A DNA stretch of 64,000 nt, from assembly GCA_028571685.1 (NCBI GenBank), contig CM053154.1:17702001-17766000 (forward strand), given 5' to 3'. How positions within the stretch are numbered: the first letter of the stretch is position 1; every line of letters begins with the position of its first letter. The notes under the pieces are model-generated. The model did no database searches. It saw only the letters and a program-made list of their open reading frames with translations, and was not told the origin of the DNA. Both the position numbers and the translations under genes were made by a program. The stretch is from Heterohyrax brucei. Taxonomy: Eukaryota; Chordata; Mammalia; Hyracoidea; Procaviidae. Positions 11,362-21,800 of the stretch are shown in pieces.

Positions 11362-11600
11362 AGGGAGCTGGTGGTGTAGTGGTTAAGTGCTACAGCTGCT
11401 AACTAAAAGGTGGGCAGTTCAAATCCACCAGGCACTGCTTGGACCCTCAATGGGACAGTTCTGTTCTGTTCTATAGGGTCACTCACTATGAATCAGAATT
11501 GGCTCTATGGCAATGGGTTTGGGTGTTTTTGGTATGGGGCAATTCTACTCTGTCTTATATGGTCACCATTAGTCAGAATCAACTCGAGGACAGCAAATCA
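11362..11600 (+). mobile_element. AfroSINE with duplicated 3' tail
   Basis: A normal copy (GGTGGTGTAGTGGTTAAGTG to CAATGGGTTTGGGT) is followed by a second tail section, TATGGGGCAATTCTACTCTG ... GTCAGAATCAACTCGAGGAC, starting near 11532. Confidence 0.85.
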
Positions 11601-11988
11601 TGGTTAAGACAGACAGAAATTATTGCTAAATAGGGATTAAATTATGACTCTGATTACAAAGTATACTTTTTTCCTCATCCTTCATCTAGTATATTTTAGC
11701 TCAATGGTATAAAGTATTTCACAAGTTGTGTTAATTTGCTGACTTTCAAGCACACACAGGTTGCTCCTTGAAGCAGTAAAGATTTAAATAATGAAATGTA
11801 GAAACTAATAATTTGTACTGAGACCCTTGTTAAATTGATGTAATGAATTTACTCCCTGCTTTCAATTGAGTTGCTATTTGCTGAGGTCTTTTTAAGCACT
11901 CCGTCAGGTTCTTCTGTGCATTTCCGCATTGGAACAGATCCCTTCTGAGCACAGAACTTACACAGAAGCCTGACCTGTACACATACAG

Positions 11989-12160
11989 GGAAACCCTGGT
12001 GGCATAGTGGTTAAGGGCTATAGCTGCTAACCAAAGGATCGGCAGTTCGAATCCGCCAGGCGTTCCTTGGAAACTCTTTGGGGCAGTTCTGCTCTGACTT
12101 GTAGGGTCACCATCTGACCATGGGTTGGAATCAACTTGATGGCAGTTTGGTTTTTGGTTT
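11989..12160 (+). mobile_element. AfroSINE, full length
   Basis: GGAAACCCTGGTGGCATAGT, CGGCAGTTCGAATCCGCCAG, GGGGCAGTTCTGCTCTGACT, closing in TTTGGTTTTTGGTTTT. One of the better-preserved copies, with an intact B box. Confidence 0.92.
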
Positions 12161-12424
12161 TACACTCATATAAGTGATGTGTCTAATGTATATGAGCATA
12201 CTAAATCATATAGATAGGCTGTGGAACCTTATCAGATAAGAGCTTTCAATGAGACGGGAAGGTCTCGTGAGCTCTGTGATGCTGATACAGTCAGTGGGGG
12301 TACTTCTTGCCTGAGATTGTTCATGATGCAAACATTAAAAGTAACTTGTATGCAGTCACCTCACTAGTTTAATAGTGAAAAAATTATTTTAGGTAGAAGG
12401 TTAGAAGTTTAAGGAAAATTTTGG

Positions 12425-13130
12425 GATGTACAGTCAGCCAGGAACCCAGTGGGCAAATCGCACCTTCCTACAAACTGCATGGGAGGATCGGCAAGAATCC
12501 AGTCCTCACCCTGTCACTTTTCCGTCCTCCTCACCAGCCACTCATCCAGCACACTCTGTCCCCAGCCCCAGCCACCCAGAGCTGGTCAGAGCTCACAAGT
12601 TAGATGGACACCGTCTGTCAGGCTCTCAAATCGGTAGACACCACCCCTGGCTGGCTCTCACTGCCCTAGTGCATTGGATCATTCTCTGGAATGACTCACA
12701 GGGGTTCACAGAGATGCTCCCTGCTTACAGGTATAGCTTTGTTACAACCCAAAAGGATACAGATGAAGAGGAGCACATGGGGAGGTTTGGGAATGGTCAC
12801 AGTACAGAGCTTCCATACCCCCAGGAGGGACATACCACCTTCTCCTATGCATGGCCACCAGCCAGGAAGATCCGTCTGAGCCTCAGGGATCAGGGTTTTA
12901 TCAGTTTAACTAGTGACCATGACAGATTAAATCATACCTTCTGAGGCTTAGTCAGCATCGGCCCCCAGGTGATCTCTCTTAATCGATCAGCCCTTATCCA
13001 TCAGCCTCTGTTGTTGGTACTGCTTGGAAGACCCAAGAACAAGGGCCAGAAGGCTTTCTACAAAGTGATTCCCCAGCTTGCAAAGTCACTGTGTGACTTT
13101 CGACAATTTCTGTATATGGTCAGCTTTCCG
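12425..13130 (-). mobile_element. Probable ERVL-type solo LTR fossil, antisense
   Basis: GGAATGACTCACAGGGGTTC, then AAGGATACAGATGAAGAGGA, CAGAGCTTCCATACCCCCAG, GTGACCATGACAGATTAAAT resemble a common antisense mammalian ERVL-type LTR pattern. Degraded and without internal sequence. The family name is uncertain. The open frames here are incidental. Confidence 0.5.
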
Positions 13131-13523
13131 TATATTGATAGGTGACTGTGCCTAATTAGATTAGTGACAAATATAATGAGTTTTGCTTCTGGATATAGAA
13201 TTTCTGGTTCAGCTGCATTTCCCTCAATTAAATGGTGTGGTTGTGGAGATGTTAAATAAGCATGGCCTATATTTCTAAAATAAATGTAGTTTGTAGTAAG
13301 TACACAAACATTACTTTAAAGGCTAATGATTTGTGGGTTTTTTTAATAAGAAAAAAACAGTCTCAGCCAGGAGCTAAATGTTTCTTAAATCAAAACATTC
13401 TGTGCCCAGTCGGTGGTTTCTGTGGTCTAGAATTATGACCTTTGTAAAACAAGCTCAGACCAGCTGCTGAAAAGCTCACCCAGAGTCTGCCTTTTGGAGT
13501 TATTTGGTTTCTTTCTCCTCCCC

Positions 13524-13685
13524 CCAATATTGTGCCTTAAAAGAAAGTTTACAATCCAAGTCAATTTGTCATACAAGAACTTGCACGCACATTGCTATGT
13601 AACTCTAGCTGCTCTCCCATCCTGTGACAGCACGCGCCTTGGTGTCCTTTTGAGTTCCCGATTCACATCAACAGGAGGCTCTGAC
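13524..13685 (-). mobile_element. Afrotherian LINE-like 3' fragment (RTE-class suspected)
   Basis: AATATTGTGCCTTAAAAGAA, GTTTACAATCCAAGTCAATT and TGCTATGTAACTCTAGCTGC match the terminal part of the longer copy at 21288. Two copies of the same start motif in this window support a repeat family; the class assignment is from memory and tentative. Confidence 0.55.
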
Positions 13686-13797
13686 ACTTCTCTGTGGTGG
13701 GGGAGGGTGGCCACGACCCTCCTCGGATGTTCTGTCTGATAGGACTATGGCTTCTTTCCATTTCCTTTACACTTAGTGGTGCTTTCTGTCTTTCCAG

Positions 13798-13856
13798 GTT
13801 CAACCGTTTGGCATCCCGACTGTAAGCAGTCCACCAAGACAGAGGAAAAGCTTCGG
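13798..13856 (+). CDS. ABLIM1: ABLIM1 exon: final LIM4 zinc ligands
   Basis: With the G carried over from 8766 it reads GSTVWHPDCKQSTKTEEKLR. W-H-P-D-C supplies the last LIM4 ligands (H and C), and the basic and acidic residues after it begin the linker. Acceptor CTGTCTTTCCAG, donor CGGGTAAGG. 59 nt; enters in phase 1 and leaves in phase 0. Everything downstream is linker until the headpiece. Confidence 0.96.
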
Positions 13857-14238
13857 GTAAGGAAAGTATTAGCCCAGGCACATTGGCAGGCAGTGTGTCT
13901 TCATAGTCACTGATTCTGGGTGGGTAGAATGTGGGTGAAATTAAGTTTTCATGAATTTTTGCTTTTCCACAGCAAACCAAGTTGTAAGGCCACTTGGGTG
14001 AGGAGAGGAGTACTACTCTTTCCTCTGCCTTACAGTTCTTGTCCTAGTTTTTATTCCAGATGATTGCACTGGACAAAGGAGACCTTGCCTTACAGGTCAG
14101 GCTAAAGCCCGACCTCAGGGGAGAAGTCAAAATATTCCTCCTCTTCTCAGGGCAGAAGTCAAAACATTTGCATGTGAAAATGAATCGTTGTGTTCTAAGG
14201 AGAGCATCAGGTTACCTAGCCAGACTTTTGGCCTAGGT

Positions 14239-14408
14239 ACTTAGTCCATAATACACCATTTCACCAGACTCCACATACACCACTCCAACTCAGAATACTC
14301 ATCCGTCCCTCGGCACTCAGTCCATGATGGGCCACTCCAACCCAGAATCCACATCCATCCCTCAACACTCAGTCCGTGTTTGACCACTCCAACCAAGAAT
14401 CCACATCT
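14239..14408 (+). repeat. Minisatellite, about 52-bp unit, nearly 3 copies
   Basis: Units begin ACTTAGTCC (14239), ACTCAGTCC (14315) and ACTCAGTCC (14367), and share CCACTCCAAC and AGAATCCACATC. The last two are exactly 52 bp apart; the first is longer. Confidence 0.85.
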
Positions 14409-16617
14409 TGCCTCTGCTCTGGGTACGTTTTGTCAACCTCTCATTTGGGAGTTTGCCAGGGTAGCCTCCATCCAGAAGCTGATGGTTTATCAGGTGACAC
14501 TTTGGGAGGAAAGGATGACATGCCCAGACATGTCAATGTGAGCAAATGCCCTGAGCTGTTTTGTAACTTAAGTTTGAGGTAACACCAAAACGCTTTAGTA
14601 ACTGTCTTAGACCATTGACCACTTGAGCAAAAGGGTGGACCGTCTTTGTCTCTCACTTTAAAACCTTCTTCTACTCTTAGTTCTCAGCACACCTGCCAAC
14701 TAACAGTGCTTCACCCACTGCAGAAGCAAATAGCTGTACACACTTGTGAGGTCACGATTCTAATCCGTGCCCTCCTCAGACACCCCCAGTTTCTCACCTG
14801 GGACATCATGCAATTTTCAAGGCAGTCATCAGACTGATTCCTAGCATACGTTGCCTCCGTTTAGCTCACCTAGTGGTACGTGTGGGAAAACTAGAGTCTG
14901 ACTTCATTTGGAGTCTCAGCGAAAGAGTAGCCTGGGTTTATGTAGGAGGCCAGCTCCCACTGTATGGTGTCATTTCTTCTGGATCTGCCATTTGCAGGTA
15001 AAAAGAGCTATTTATGTTACCCTGGCACCTCTACTGGTAGCTCCGTCTTTTATTCACAGGGCCTTGTCACTCATATATAAGTTACCACTGTGTGACTTGG
15101 CTTCAGATAAAATAGTTACTGGTGAGATACATTTGCTCTGACTCTTTTCAGATACCTCTGATGGCTACTCCAGGGTCTCAGCTGCTGTTTTCCAGTGTGT
15201 TTTCTTTATTGTCTTTCATGAAACACGTATGCGCAGGAGTTTGTTTTTGGTTTTTATCCTTAACTGGCGTCCATAAAATCAGGTGTAGACATTTTGCCAT
15301 TTAGATATTTTGGAAACTTCTATGCCTTTCCTGTGACCCAGAACAAAAGGCATTCTTTTAAGTTCACATTCTCTTAAGTTCCAGTAATTATGGAAAAGCA
15401 TATTTTAAGTTGGAGGGGGGAACTATTTTTCTCAGAATAATTGCGTAAAGACAAGGCAAACTGGAGAAGTTGTCCACTGGTGTTTTGATCTGCTTCTAGC
15501 ATTCACCTTCACCTCAGGCACGTGTACATCCACCTGAACTCCATCAACAGGCAGGTGCCAGCTGGAACCCCCCCCTCCTTTTGGGCTCTAGACTCCGGAA
15601 TGTTTGAGGACCCATAGGTCCTTTGGAAATGAGTTATCTTTATAAAAATACTAGAATGCTAAAATTAGTGCTTATCGCCACTTTCATCATAAGAATGTAA
15701 AATTTATAGCATAGCTTGGGGATGCTGCCCAGAAACCACCCAGGTAGCTGGTGATTCGCGCCATCCCTACAAGGTTGCTTTTGATTTTTGAATAATCATT
15801 TTTAATTCATCCCTTATGAAGCTTTTAGGGGGGACAAAGAGAAGTACGCTCATGGGGTCAGAATGAATGGAATGTGTGCCTCCCACCCCCAGGATTGCTT
15901 GTTACTAAGGGGATTTTTTTTTAATAAAGCATCAATACTCTTAATAGAGTCTTGATGGAACTTTCTGGATAACCTTACAAAAACAGCCAGTGAAATACTT
16001 TTACTCCTTCTGGCTAAGAAGAGCTATTGTTTGCTTCCTCTACTGAAATGTTTTCAAAGAGTTCCAGAGCTCTTTTCCTGAACCCAGCATTGACGAGGTG
16101 GGAGGCAAGGGCAGCCCTCTCGCTCACTGAGGGGCCCAGGAGTAAAGAAGAGGCTGTGTCTCTGAGCACAGGAGGTTCAGAGGGACACTAAGTGGGGGGC
16201 ACATGCTGACGTTGGTAACATTTAAACGGGAATGAGTTTTGAATCAAGAAACTAAATCTCATGCTCTGTAAAGGGTGTGTCTGCAAATCACAGACCTCGA
16301 GCCAAGACTTCCAGGCCTTCTCGGAGTGTCACATTAGTGCAGTTTCCATAGCAAAATGAAAATGTTTGAAGACTCTTTCAGCAACCCCACTGAGTAATAC
16401 ACATTCTTGATATGGCAGAGCTCATGGGAAGTTGGTTACACCAGATCCTTTCACGATGTCTCAGCTGGCTGTCCTGACTTCTTGCTCGCCACATATTGTA
16501 AGAAAGTCTAACCCAAAAGGAAAGAAATCACGGGGGCTGGAGCTAATGTAAATATACTGTCACTTGAAGGCTCATTCACAGGCTTCCAAATATGGGCCAA
16601 AAGTTGATCAGCACCTG

Positions 16618-16648
16618 CACACACACACACACACACACACGCGCACAC
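16618..16648 (+). repeat. CA microsatellite with CGCG interruption
   Basis: About 11 CA units, then CGCGCACACC. Lies 120 bp upstream of the cassette exon, with CA on the transcribed RNA's sense strand. Confidence 0.95.
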
Positions 16649-16768
16649 CTGAAATGAGGCCACATGGCATTTACTATCAAGTTAGTTTTGATGAATTTTT
16701 ATTTTTTTATAGCATTGCTGAACTGAGGATATTCTTTGTTCATTCTCCTTTTTCATGTTTCACGGCAG

Positions 16769-16852
16769 CCTCCAAAACTTCACCGTTCTTCGTCTGATTT
16801 CTTTTATCCCAAAAGTCTGTTCCGACGTGCGGGCCGGTCTCCATCTCTGCAG
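16769..16852 (+). CDS. ABLIM1: ABLIM1 cassette exon, 28 residues
   Basis: 84 nt, phase 0 at both ends, so it can be included or skipped without changing frame. It reads PPKLHRSSSDFFYPKSLF followed by RRAGRSPSLQ. The acceptor has a long pyrimidine tract ending CACGGCAG; the donor CAGGTTCGC is weak, which fits an optional exon. From memory, human ABLIM1 isoforms carry a very similar segment (RSSSDFFY.KSLIRRTGRSPSLQ). The RxxS-type serines RSSS and RSPS are plausible phosphorylation sites. Tissue use is unknown from sequence. Confidence 0.85.
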
Positions 16853-17534
16853 GTTCGCGCTGTGTCCGGGCTGTGGCTTAAGGCCACTGTCCTGGGCTGC
16901 AGCTCTCTGTCGCTTTTGTCCCCCTGTGCTGTCCCCCACATAACTTGTCTGGCTCCTGTGAAAGGCAGATGCTGTCTCTCACCCTACAGCTGCAAGCGTG
17001 CACTTGACCTTCTGATTCTGCCTGTTTCCTTCTCTGATTGATGTTTTTCCTGTGAGAGTGGCTGAAGTGCTTACTTTATTACAGCAAGCACATTAGAAGC
17101 TGCTTTTTAGATCTGTGTTCACACGTGTGTTCACTCAACAAATATTTGTCAAGCCCAAGGTCTGCCTGCTGGGCTGAATGCTATGGATCTAGACCAGTAG
17201 GGGGAGAAAAGACAGGTAAACAGCTATAAACCGGCACAGAAGCTTGTCCCAGGGGCTAGATGAAGCAAGCTCTTTGGAATGTCAGGGGAGAGGAGTCCTG
17301 AAGGGGTGCTGCATCCGAAAATTGGTCTTTGCACAGAATTTGGAGGCTGGGTAGGATTAGAGCATGTGGAGATTAGAAAGGGGCAGGCTGGGAGGAGAAC
17401 AGCAGACACGTGGAGCTGGGGAGAAGCATCCTTGGGTCTGGCTCAAGAATGGAGAGGTGAAGACGGAAGTGCATGCCTACCCTGTGGGTACTGGGTGATT
17501 GACACACACCCCTGGGTGCGCTCCCTAAGAATCC

Positions 17535-17705
17535 TTGTGTGACAGCTATTCTCATCCACATTTCACAAATGTGGAAACTGAGACCCAGCATAGTTAAGTA
17601 ACTTCCCCAGAGTTACCCTGCCAGTGAGTAGAAGAGCTAGGATTGAAACCCAGAGCTAGGATTGAGAGCTCATAAAGCATGTTCTTCCCATTGTACCACA
17701 AGGGG
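17535..17705 (-). mobile_element. MIR SINE, antisense
   Basis: CACAAATGTGGAAACTGAGA, CCCAGCATAGTTAAGTAACT, GAGCTAGGATTGAAACCCAG: the reverse of the MIR core. Confidence 0.8.
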
Positions 17706-18128
17706 ATTCATGAGAGAGAAACCTGGGAAAACAAGTGGAGGAAGGCGAAGTCTGTTGTCCCAAGGAGCCCCTGATGGTGTCAGGAGAGCCACACAACCTG
17801 CCTGGGACATCCTACAGAAGTAGGGAGGGCATTGGGTCAGCTCATCAGCTGAGCAGGGTGGCAGGAGATGACATGAACCTCCTCTGTGCTTTCTGAGGAG
17901 CCACTGAGAACAGGACCTGTTTGATTACAGTCGACTTCCCACAATCCACCTTTGCCCAGATGTGACACAGCTGTCCCTGTGATGGCAACAGTGGATCTAA
18001 CACAGCACCCAGTCTGGGCTGTGGGCCCACACCACTTACTGTGCCTGAGCACTGCATTAGACTGAGAAGACTTTGTTTGTATGTATTTCTTATTAAAACT
18101 TCACCTTTTTTCTTAGAAATTATTAAAA

Positions 18129-18296
18129 AGACACCTACCCAGACCCATTGCCGTCAAGTTGATTCTGACTCATAGTGACTCCATAGGACGGAGTAGAACT
18201 GCCCCCATAGAGTTTCCAGGGAATGTCTGTTGGATTTGAACTGCCCCCTTTTGAATAGTAGCCGTATCATTTAACCACTACACCACCAGAGTTTCC
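18129..18296 (-). mobile_element. AfroSINE, full length, antisense
   Basis: AGACCCATTGCCGTCAAGTT to CACTACACCACCAGAGTTTC. Moderately diverged. Confidence 0.9.
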
Positions 18297-19444
18297 AAAA
18301 AGACACTTAGAACATAGAATTTTAGAATGCAAAGAAACTTTTTAGCCATTAACCCACGTGGTTTTCTCGCCAACAGCATGGAGTCAGAAAAATTAAATAG
18401 GGTCCCAAGGTTACCCAGGTCAGAAGCAGCCAGACTTAACCACCTTTGCTCTCAGACTCCAGGCTCAGGGTATGTTGCGCTTGTCTGTCTTCCTGGGTGA
18501 CAAACCGCCTCCTCCTTCTTGTCTGATCTTCATTCTATTTTAAAGGTTTAGTTCCCATGGCAGGGTTTTCTCGAACATCAAAACTGTGTTCTTGTGAACC
18601 CAAAGGAGGCACCAAGCACAGATCATCCCAACTGCAGATGAGTTTGTTCAGAATAAGCACCTGTCCTTGGGAAGCAGTGGTTTCTCAGTGCATTTTAGGG
18701 TTTTCTTAAAGTGTCCTCTGTGATTCCAACAGTTGCATTTTGTTAGGCTAAGGATATAGCCAAGCTGTGCATTTTCATGGTGTGGAGGAGGAAAAAAAAC
18801 CAAACACCACTACCAGTCATGATGTTTTGATTTGCTCCAGACCCTTAAGTTCAAGGGATTTGGAACATCTTGGGAAATGGAGGAAAGGCGGGGGTGTCTA
18901 TTTTTGATAACTTTTCCCTTCTTCTCCTGTTGTTCAAAAGCACATCTGATTCCCATTATCCAGCCTGTAATGTGAATGAAATCACTTTACTTCATTGCAG
19001 AAAGTTGTACACAAGCTGGGGTCTGGAGGGAAAAGGCATTTGGGCATGGTCTCCCGTTACCCATTGGGGACAGAGGAGCAAGAGCTCACCTGAGCCTTGA
19101 AGAAGACTGAAACCTCCCCAGGCTTCCCGCTCTCCAGTTACACAGATGTTAAGGTCCTTCCCAGATGGGGGCCTGGCGACAGCTCACCTCCACGCCTCAA
19201 AACAAACCTCTTTAATTGTTGGATAAACTGACCATGCTTCTCACAAGGTCATTCAGCACTCAGAGCCCAGAAGCAAGTCTTGTGGTGAAGAAAAGTCACA
19301 TTTGTAGAAGGAAAGTCATTGTGTTTGTTGAGAATCTGAAAGTGTTTCTTCTTTTTCATTTGCTTGAACTACAGGTTAAAAAAAAAATGATTAAAGCAGT
19401 CTCATTTAAGAGAAGCATATTTCAGTTTCACAAGAGTTTTAAAT

Positions 19445-19604
19445 GCCAAACCCAGTGCCATCAAGTTGATGCCAACTCATAGCGATCCGATGGGACAGAA
19501 TAGAACTGCCCCACTGAGTTTCCAAGGAGTGCCTGGCAGATTTGAACTGCTAACCTTTTGGTTAGCAGCTGTAGCACTTAAACCTCTAAGCCACTGGGGT
19601 TTCC
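19445..19604 (-). mobile_element. AfroSINE, full length, antisense
   Basis: CCAAACCCAGTGCCATCAAG, GGCAGATTTGAACTGCTAAC, AAGCCACTGGGGTTTCC. Confidence 0.92.
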
Positions 19605-19839
19605 AAAGTTTTAAATAGATAACAAAATTTGCCTATACATTCAGCGTAAATACTGAGGATTGGCAGTTGGTGTTTTGGTTAGTTACAGATGAGCCCAGGG
19701 TATTCCCAGGACCAGGTTTGTAAAATTTCCGGGGAATCGTTTGCTGTCACTCCCCCAAGGACTCTGTTGCGTCTCTAGAGGCTGAAGCATGATTTGCCTG
19801 CCATGTAAAAGGGGCATGCATTTTTTTTTAAAACTTATT

Positions 19840-19970
19840 ATGGCTGCTAACCAGCAGGTCGACAGTTCAAATCCACCAGGCACTTCTTGAAAATTCTGTG
19901 GGACAATTGTACTCTGTCTGTAGGGTCTCTGTGAGTCAGCATTGACTCAACGACACTGGGTTTGGGTTTA
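19840..19970 (+). mobile_element. AfroSINE, 5'-truncated
   Basis: Starts at TATGGCTGCTAACCAGCAGG, lacking the leader, and runs to CACTGGGTTTGGGTTTA. Confidence 0.88.
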
Positions 19971-20484
19971 TATAGTATACACCTACAGATGTGAATAATC
20001 ATGTACATTGTTTGTACACTGAAAGAGAAGAGCTAAGTAGAGGCTTTCTATATATGTGTCTAGAACAAGGAATGACTTTCACTGAGCCGCTAGAGCTCCT
20101 AAAACAAAGAAATGACACTGTTCCCTATTGTTTCATTCGTGTCATTAGGATACACAACTGTTTTAGTTGCAGCTTTCACTATGTTGTAGTATCTTATCCT
20201 CTCTGATGTGTCTTTACAGTTCATTAGACTCTCAGATGTAAAAGTGTTAAGATTTATTCTAGAATGAAGCCAGGTCCCTTGGCCATCATAAAGGCTGGTG
20301 ACGTTTGTGAAGCTGCCCCCAAGAAGGGACGTATGACAATAAGAACCTCCTTCCTGCTTCCTCTCAAGACACAAAGTCTTTATTCCAAAGACGATCGTTT
20401 CACCACTCCCCCACAACTTGTTCTTTACCTTAGCAGTGTCCTATTTGATGTATGCAGATTTTAAAAATACTTCTTCTTCTGCAG

Positions 20485-20530
20485 CTGTTGTCCTCCTTGT
20501 CTGCTAAACATCAACAAAAACCCAAGGCAG
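20485..20530 (+). CDS. ABLIM1: ABLIM1 cassette exon, 46 nt, out of frame as it stands
   Basis: Strong acceptor (TTCTTCTTCTGCAG) and donor GCAGGTACTG. From the donor side backwards it reads PPCLLNINKNPRQ, matching a human ABLIM1 cassette segment I recall as LLSPPCLTNSNKNPRQ (16 residues, 48 nt). From the acceptor side it opens with LLS. The two halves are in different frames because the exon is 46 nt, 2 nt short near 20490-20494. Inclusion from phase 0 would run into TGA at 28635-28637. A GC donor after 20526 (AAG|GCAGGT) would give a 42-nt in-frame exon. It is either decayed, a poison exon, rescued by that donor, or a sequence error. Confidence 0.7.
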
Positions 20531-21287
20531 GTACTGTCAGCCATAGCAACACTTTGTGTCAGGTGTCTCTCACCTTATGTCAGTAGCTGTCCCATACATT
20601 TCATTAAGATCTTTCTGATCTGGTTGCCAATTACCAGTAGTTTCTCCCTCCTACCTAGAGCATGGCTTTGGGTGAACGCCAAGTAGATCAGTGGTTGGTA
20701 CACCTCTGCTCCTGCAGAATGGGGGAAGGCGGAGGAGTGTAGAGCCTCCCAGTGCTCTCCCCGTGAGGGACCCGGTGTGCATGGGAGCCCCAGATTGAAA
20801 ACCATGGCCAATGTCGTGTCTCCACTTCTTCACCAGGCAGAGCTCTGGTAAATGTTTTTAATGGTCCATGTTGGGAGAATGATGAGCGTTGAAATGGAAA
20901 TTGTAACAAAGATATCTTCAATGTAATTTTCATTCTGGGACAGTGCCCTATGAATGCAGACGGACAAAGTCAAGACATGGAGAAAAAAATCAGCTGACAC
21001 GCAATTAAAGGACTTTTAAAAAGAATTGCCTGGAGGAAAACAATGTTTTTTCAAGCATCTAGCTGTTACTAGTGATTCAATGTGAGTTTTTCTCTCCTGT
21101 TGAACTGAATGAATGAATGAGTTTTTCTGCAAGGATTCCCTTGGTGGCTCTTCTTTTAGCAGAGTAGGAGGGGAAGGAAAACAAAAGGCCTTGTTGAAAT
21201 CAAAAGTGAACACACGACCATGTGCTGGGGATAGAAATGGGGGACACGAGGGCTCCCCTTTTTGTAATTGGCATATATATATTTTTT

Positions 21288-21800
21288 TAATATTGTGCTT
21301 TAAGTGAGAGTTTACAATCCAACTCGATTTTCCATATAGAATCCCACACATGCAACTCTGTGCAACTAGAGGTTTTATATGGCAAATTAAGTCTGGTCTT
21401 TTTTATAAGACCATTAAGTCTGGTCTTTTAATAGAGTTCTAGATTTGTAGACCCGTTTTTTTCCTCACCATGTCCATTGTATTCCCTGTCAGAGCAGTCG
21501 TTGGTGGTGGCCGGGCACCATCTACTTCTTCTGGTCTCGTGCTGAGGTAGTCTCCAGCTCGTTTGACTCCTTCTGTTGTCTCCTGGGCTCATATTTTCCT
21601 CATGTCCTTGATGGTCTTCATTGTCCTATGCTCTAGGTGGGTTGGGACCAATTGATGCTCCTTAGATAGCAGCTTGCTAGCTTTTGAGAGCCCAGATGCC
21701 ACTCAGAAAAATGGGATGCAGAACATTTTCTTAAAAAAAAAAAATTATTTATACCAGTTGAGCTAGATGTCTCCCAGAACAGTGGTCCACAGACCCCTGA
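21288..21800 (-). mobile_element. Afrotherian LINE-like 3' region (RTE-class suspected), antisense
   Basis: AATATTGTGCTTTAAGTGAG, GTTTACAATCCAACTCGATT, GTGGTGGCCGGGCACCATCT, GTGGGTTGGGACCAATTGAT and GGGATGCAGAACATTTTCTT recur in elephant DNA as I remember it. It appears internally deleted, with a short direct repeat ATTAAGTCTGGTCTTTT near 21387 and 21412. The class is a tentative call. Confidence 0.6.

Larger units (their letters stand above)
8767..13797 (+). other. ABLIM1: ABLIM1 intron
   Basis: Starts GTGAGA and ends TGTCTTTCCAG. Holds three AfroSINEs, one L1M 3' end, one ERVL-like LTR fossil and an afrotherian LINE-like fragment about 110 bp before the next exon. No further exon seen. Confidence 0.9.
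13857..16768 (+). other. ABLIM1: ABLIM1 intron part before the first cassette exon
   Basis: Largely free of recognised interspersed repeats. It has a 52-bp-unit tandem repeat at 14239, otherwise unclassified sequence from 14000 to 16600, and a CA microsatellite shortly before the cassette exon. Confidence 0.8.
16853..20484 (+). other. ABLIM1: ABLIM1 intron part between two cassette exons
   Basis: Contains an antisense MIR, two antisense AfroSINEs, one sense AfroSINE and single-copy sequence. Ends with CTTCTTCTTCTGCAG, a strong acceptor. Confidence 0.8.

Noticed and set aside
12426-12944. 172-codon open frame on the + strand
   Set aside because: Lies in an LTR-like fossil with no recognisable protein and no splice context; length fits chance in GC-richer DNA.
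16800-16870. CG-containing cluster as a CpG-island promoter
   Set aside because: Only about 70 bp long and explained by the coding cassette exon.
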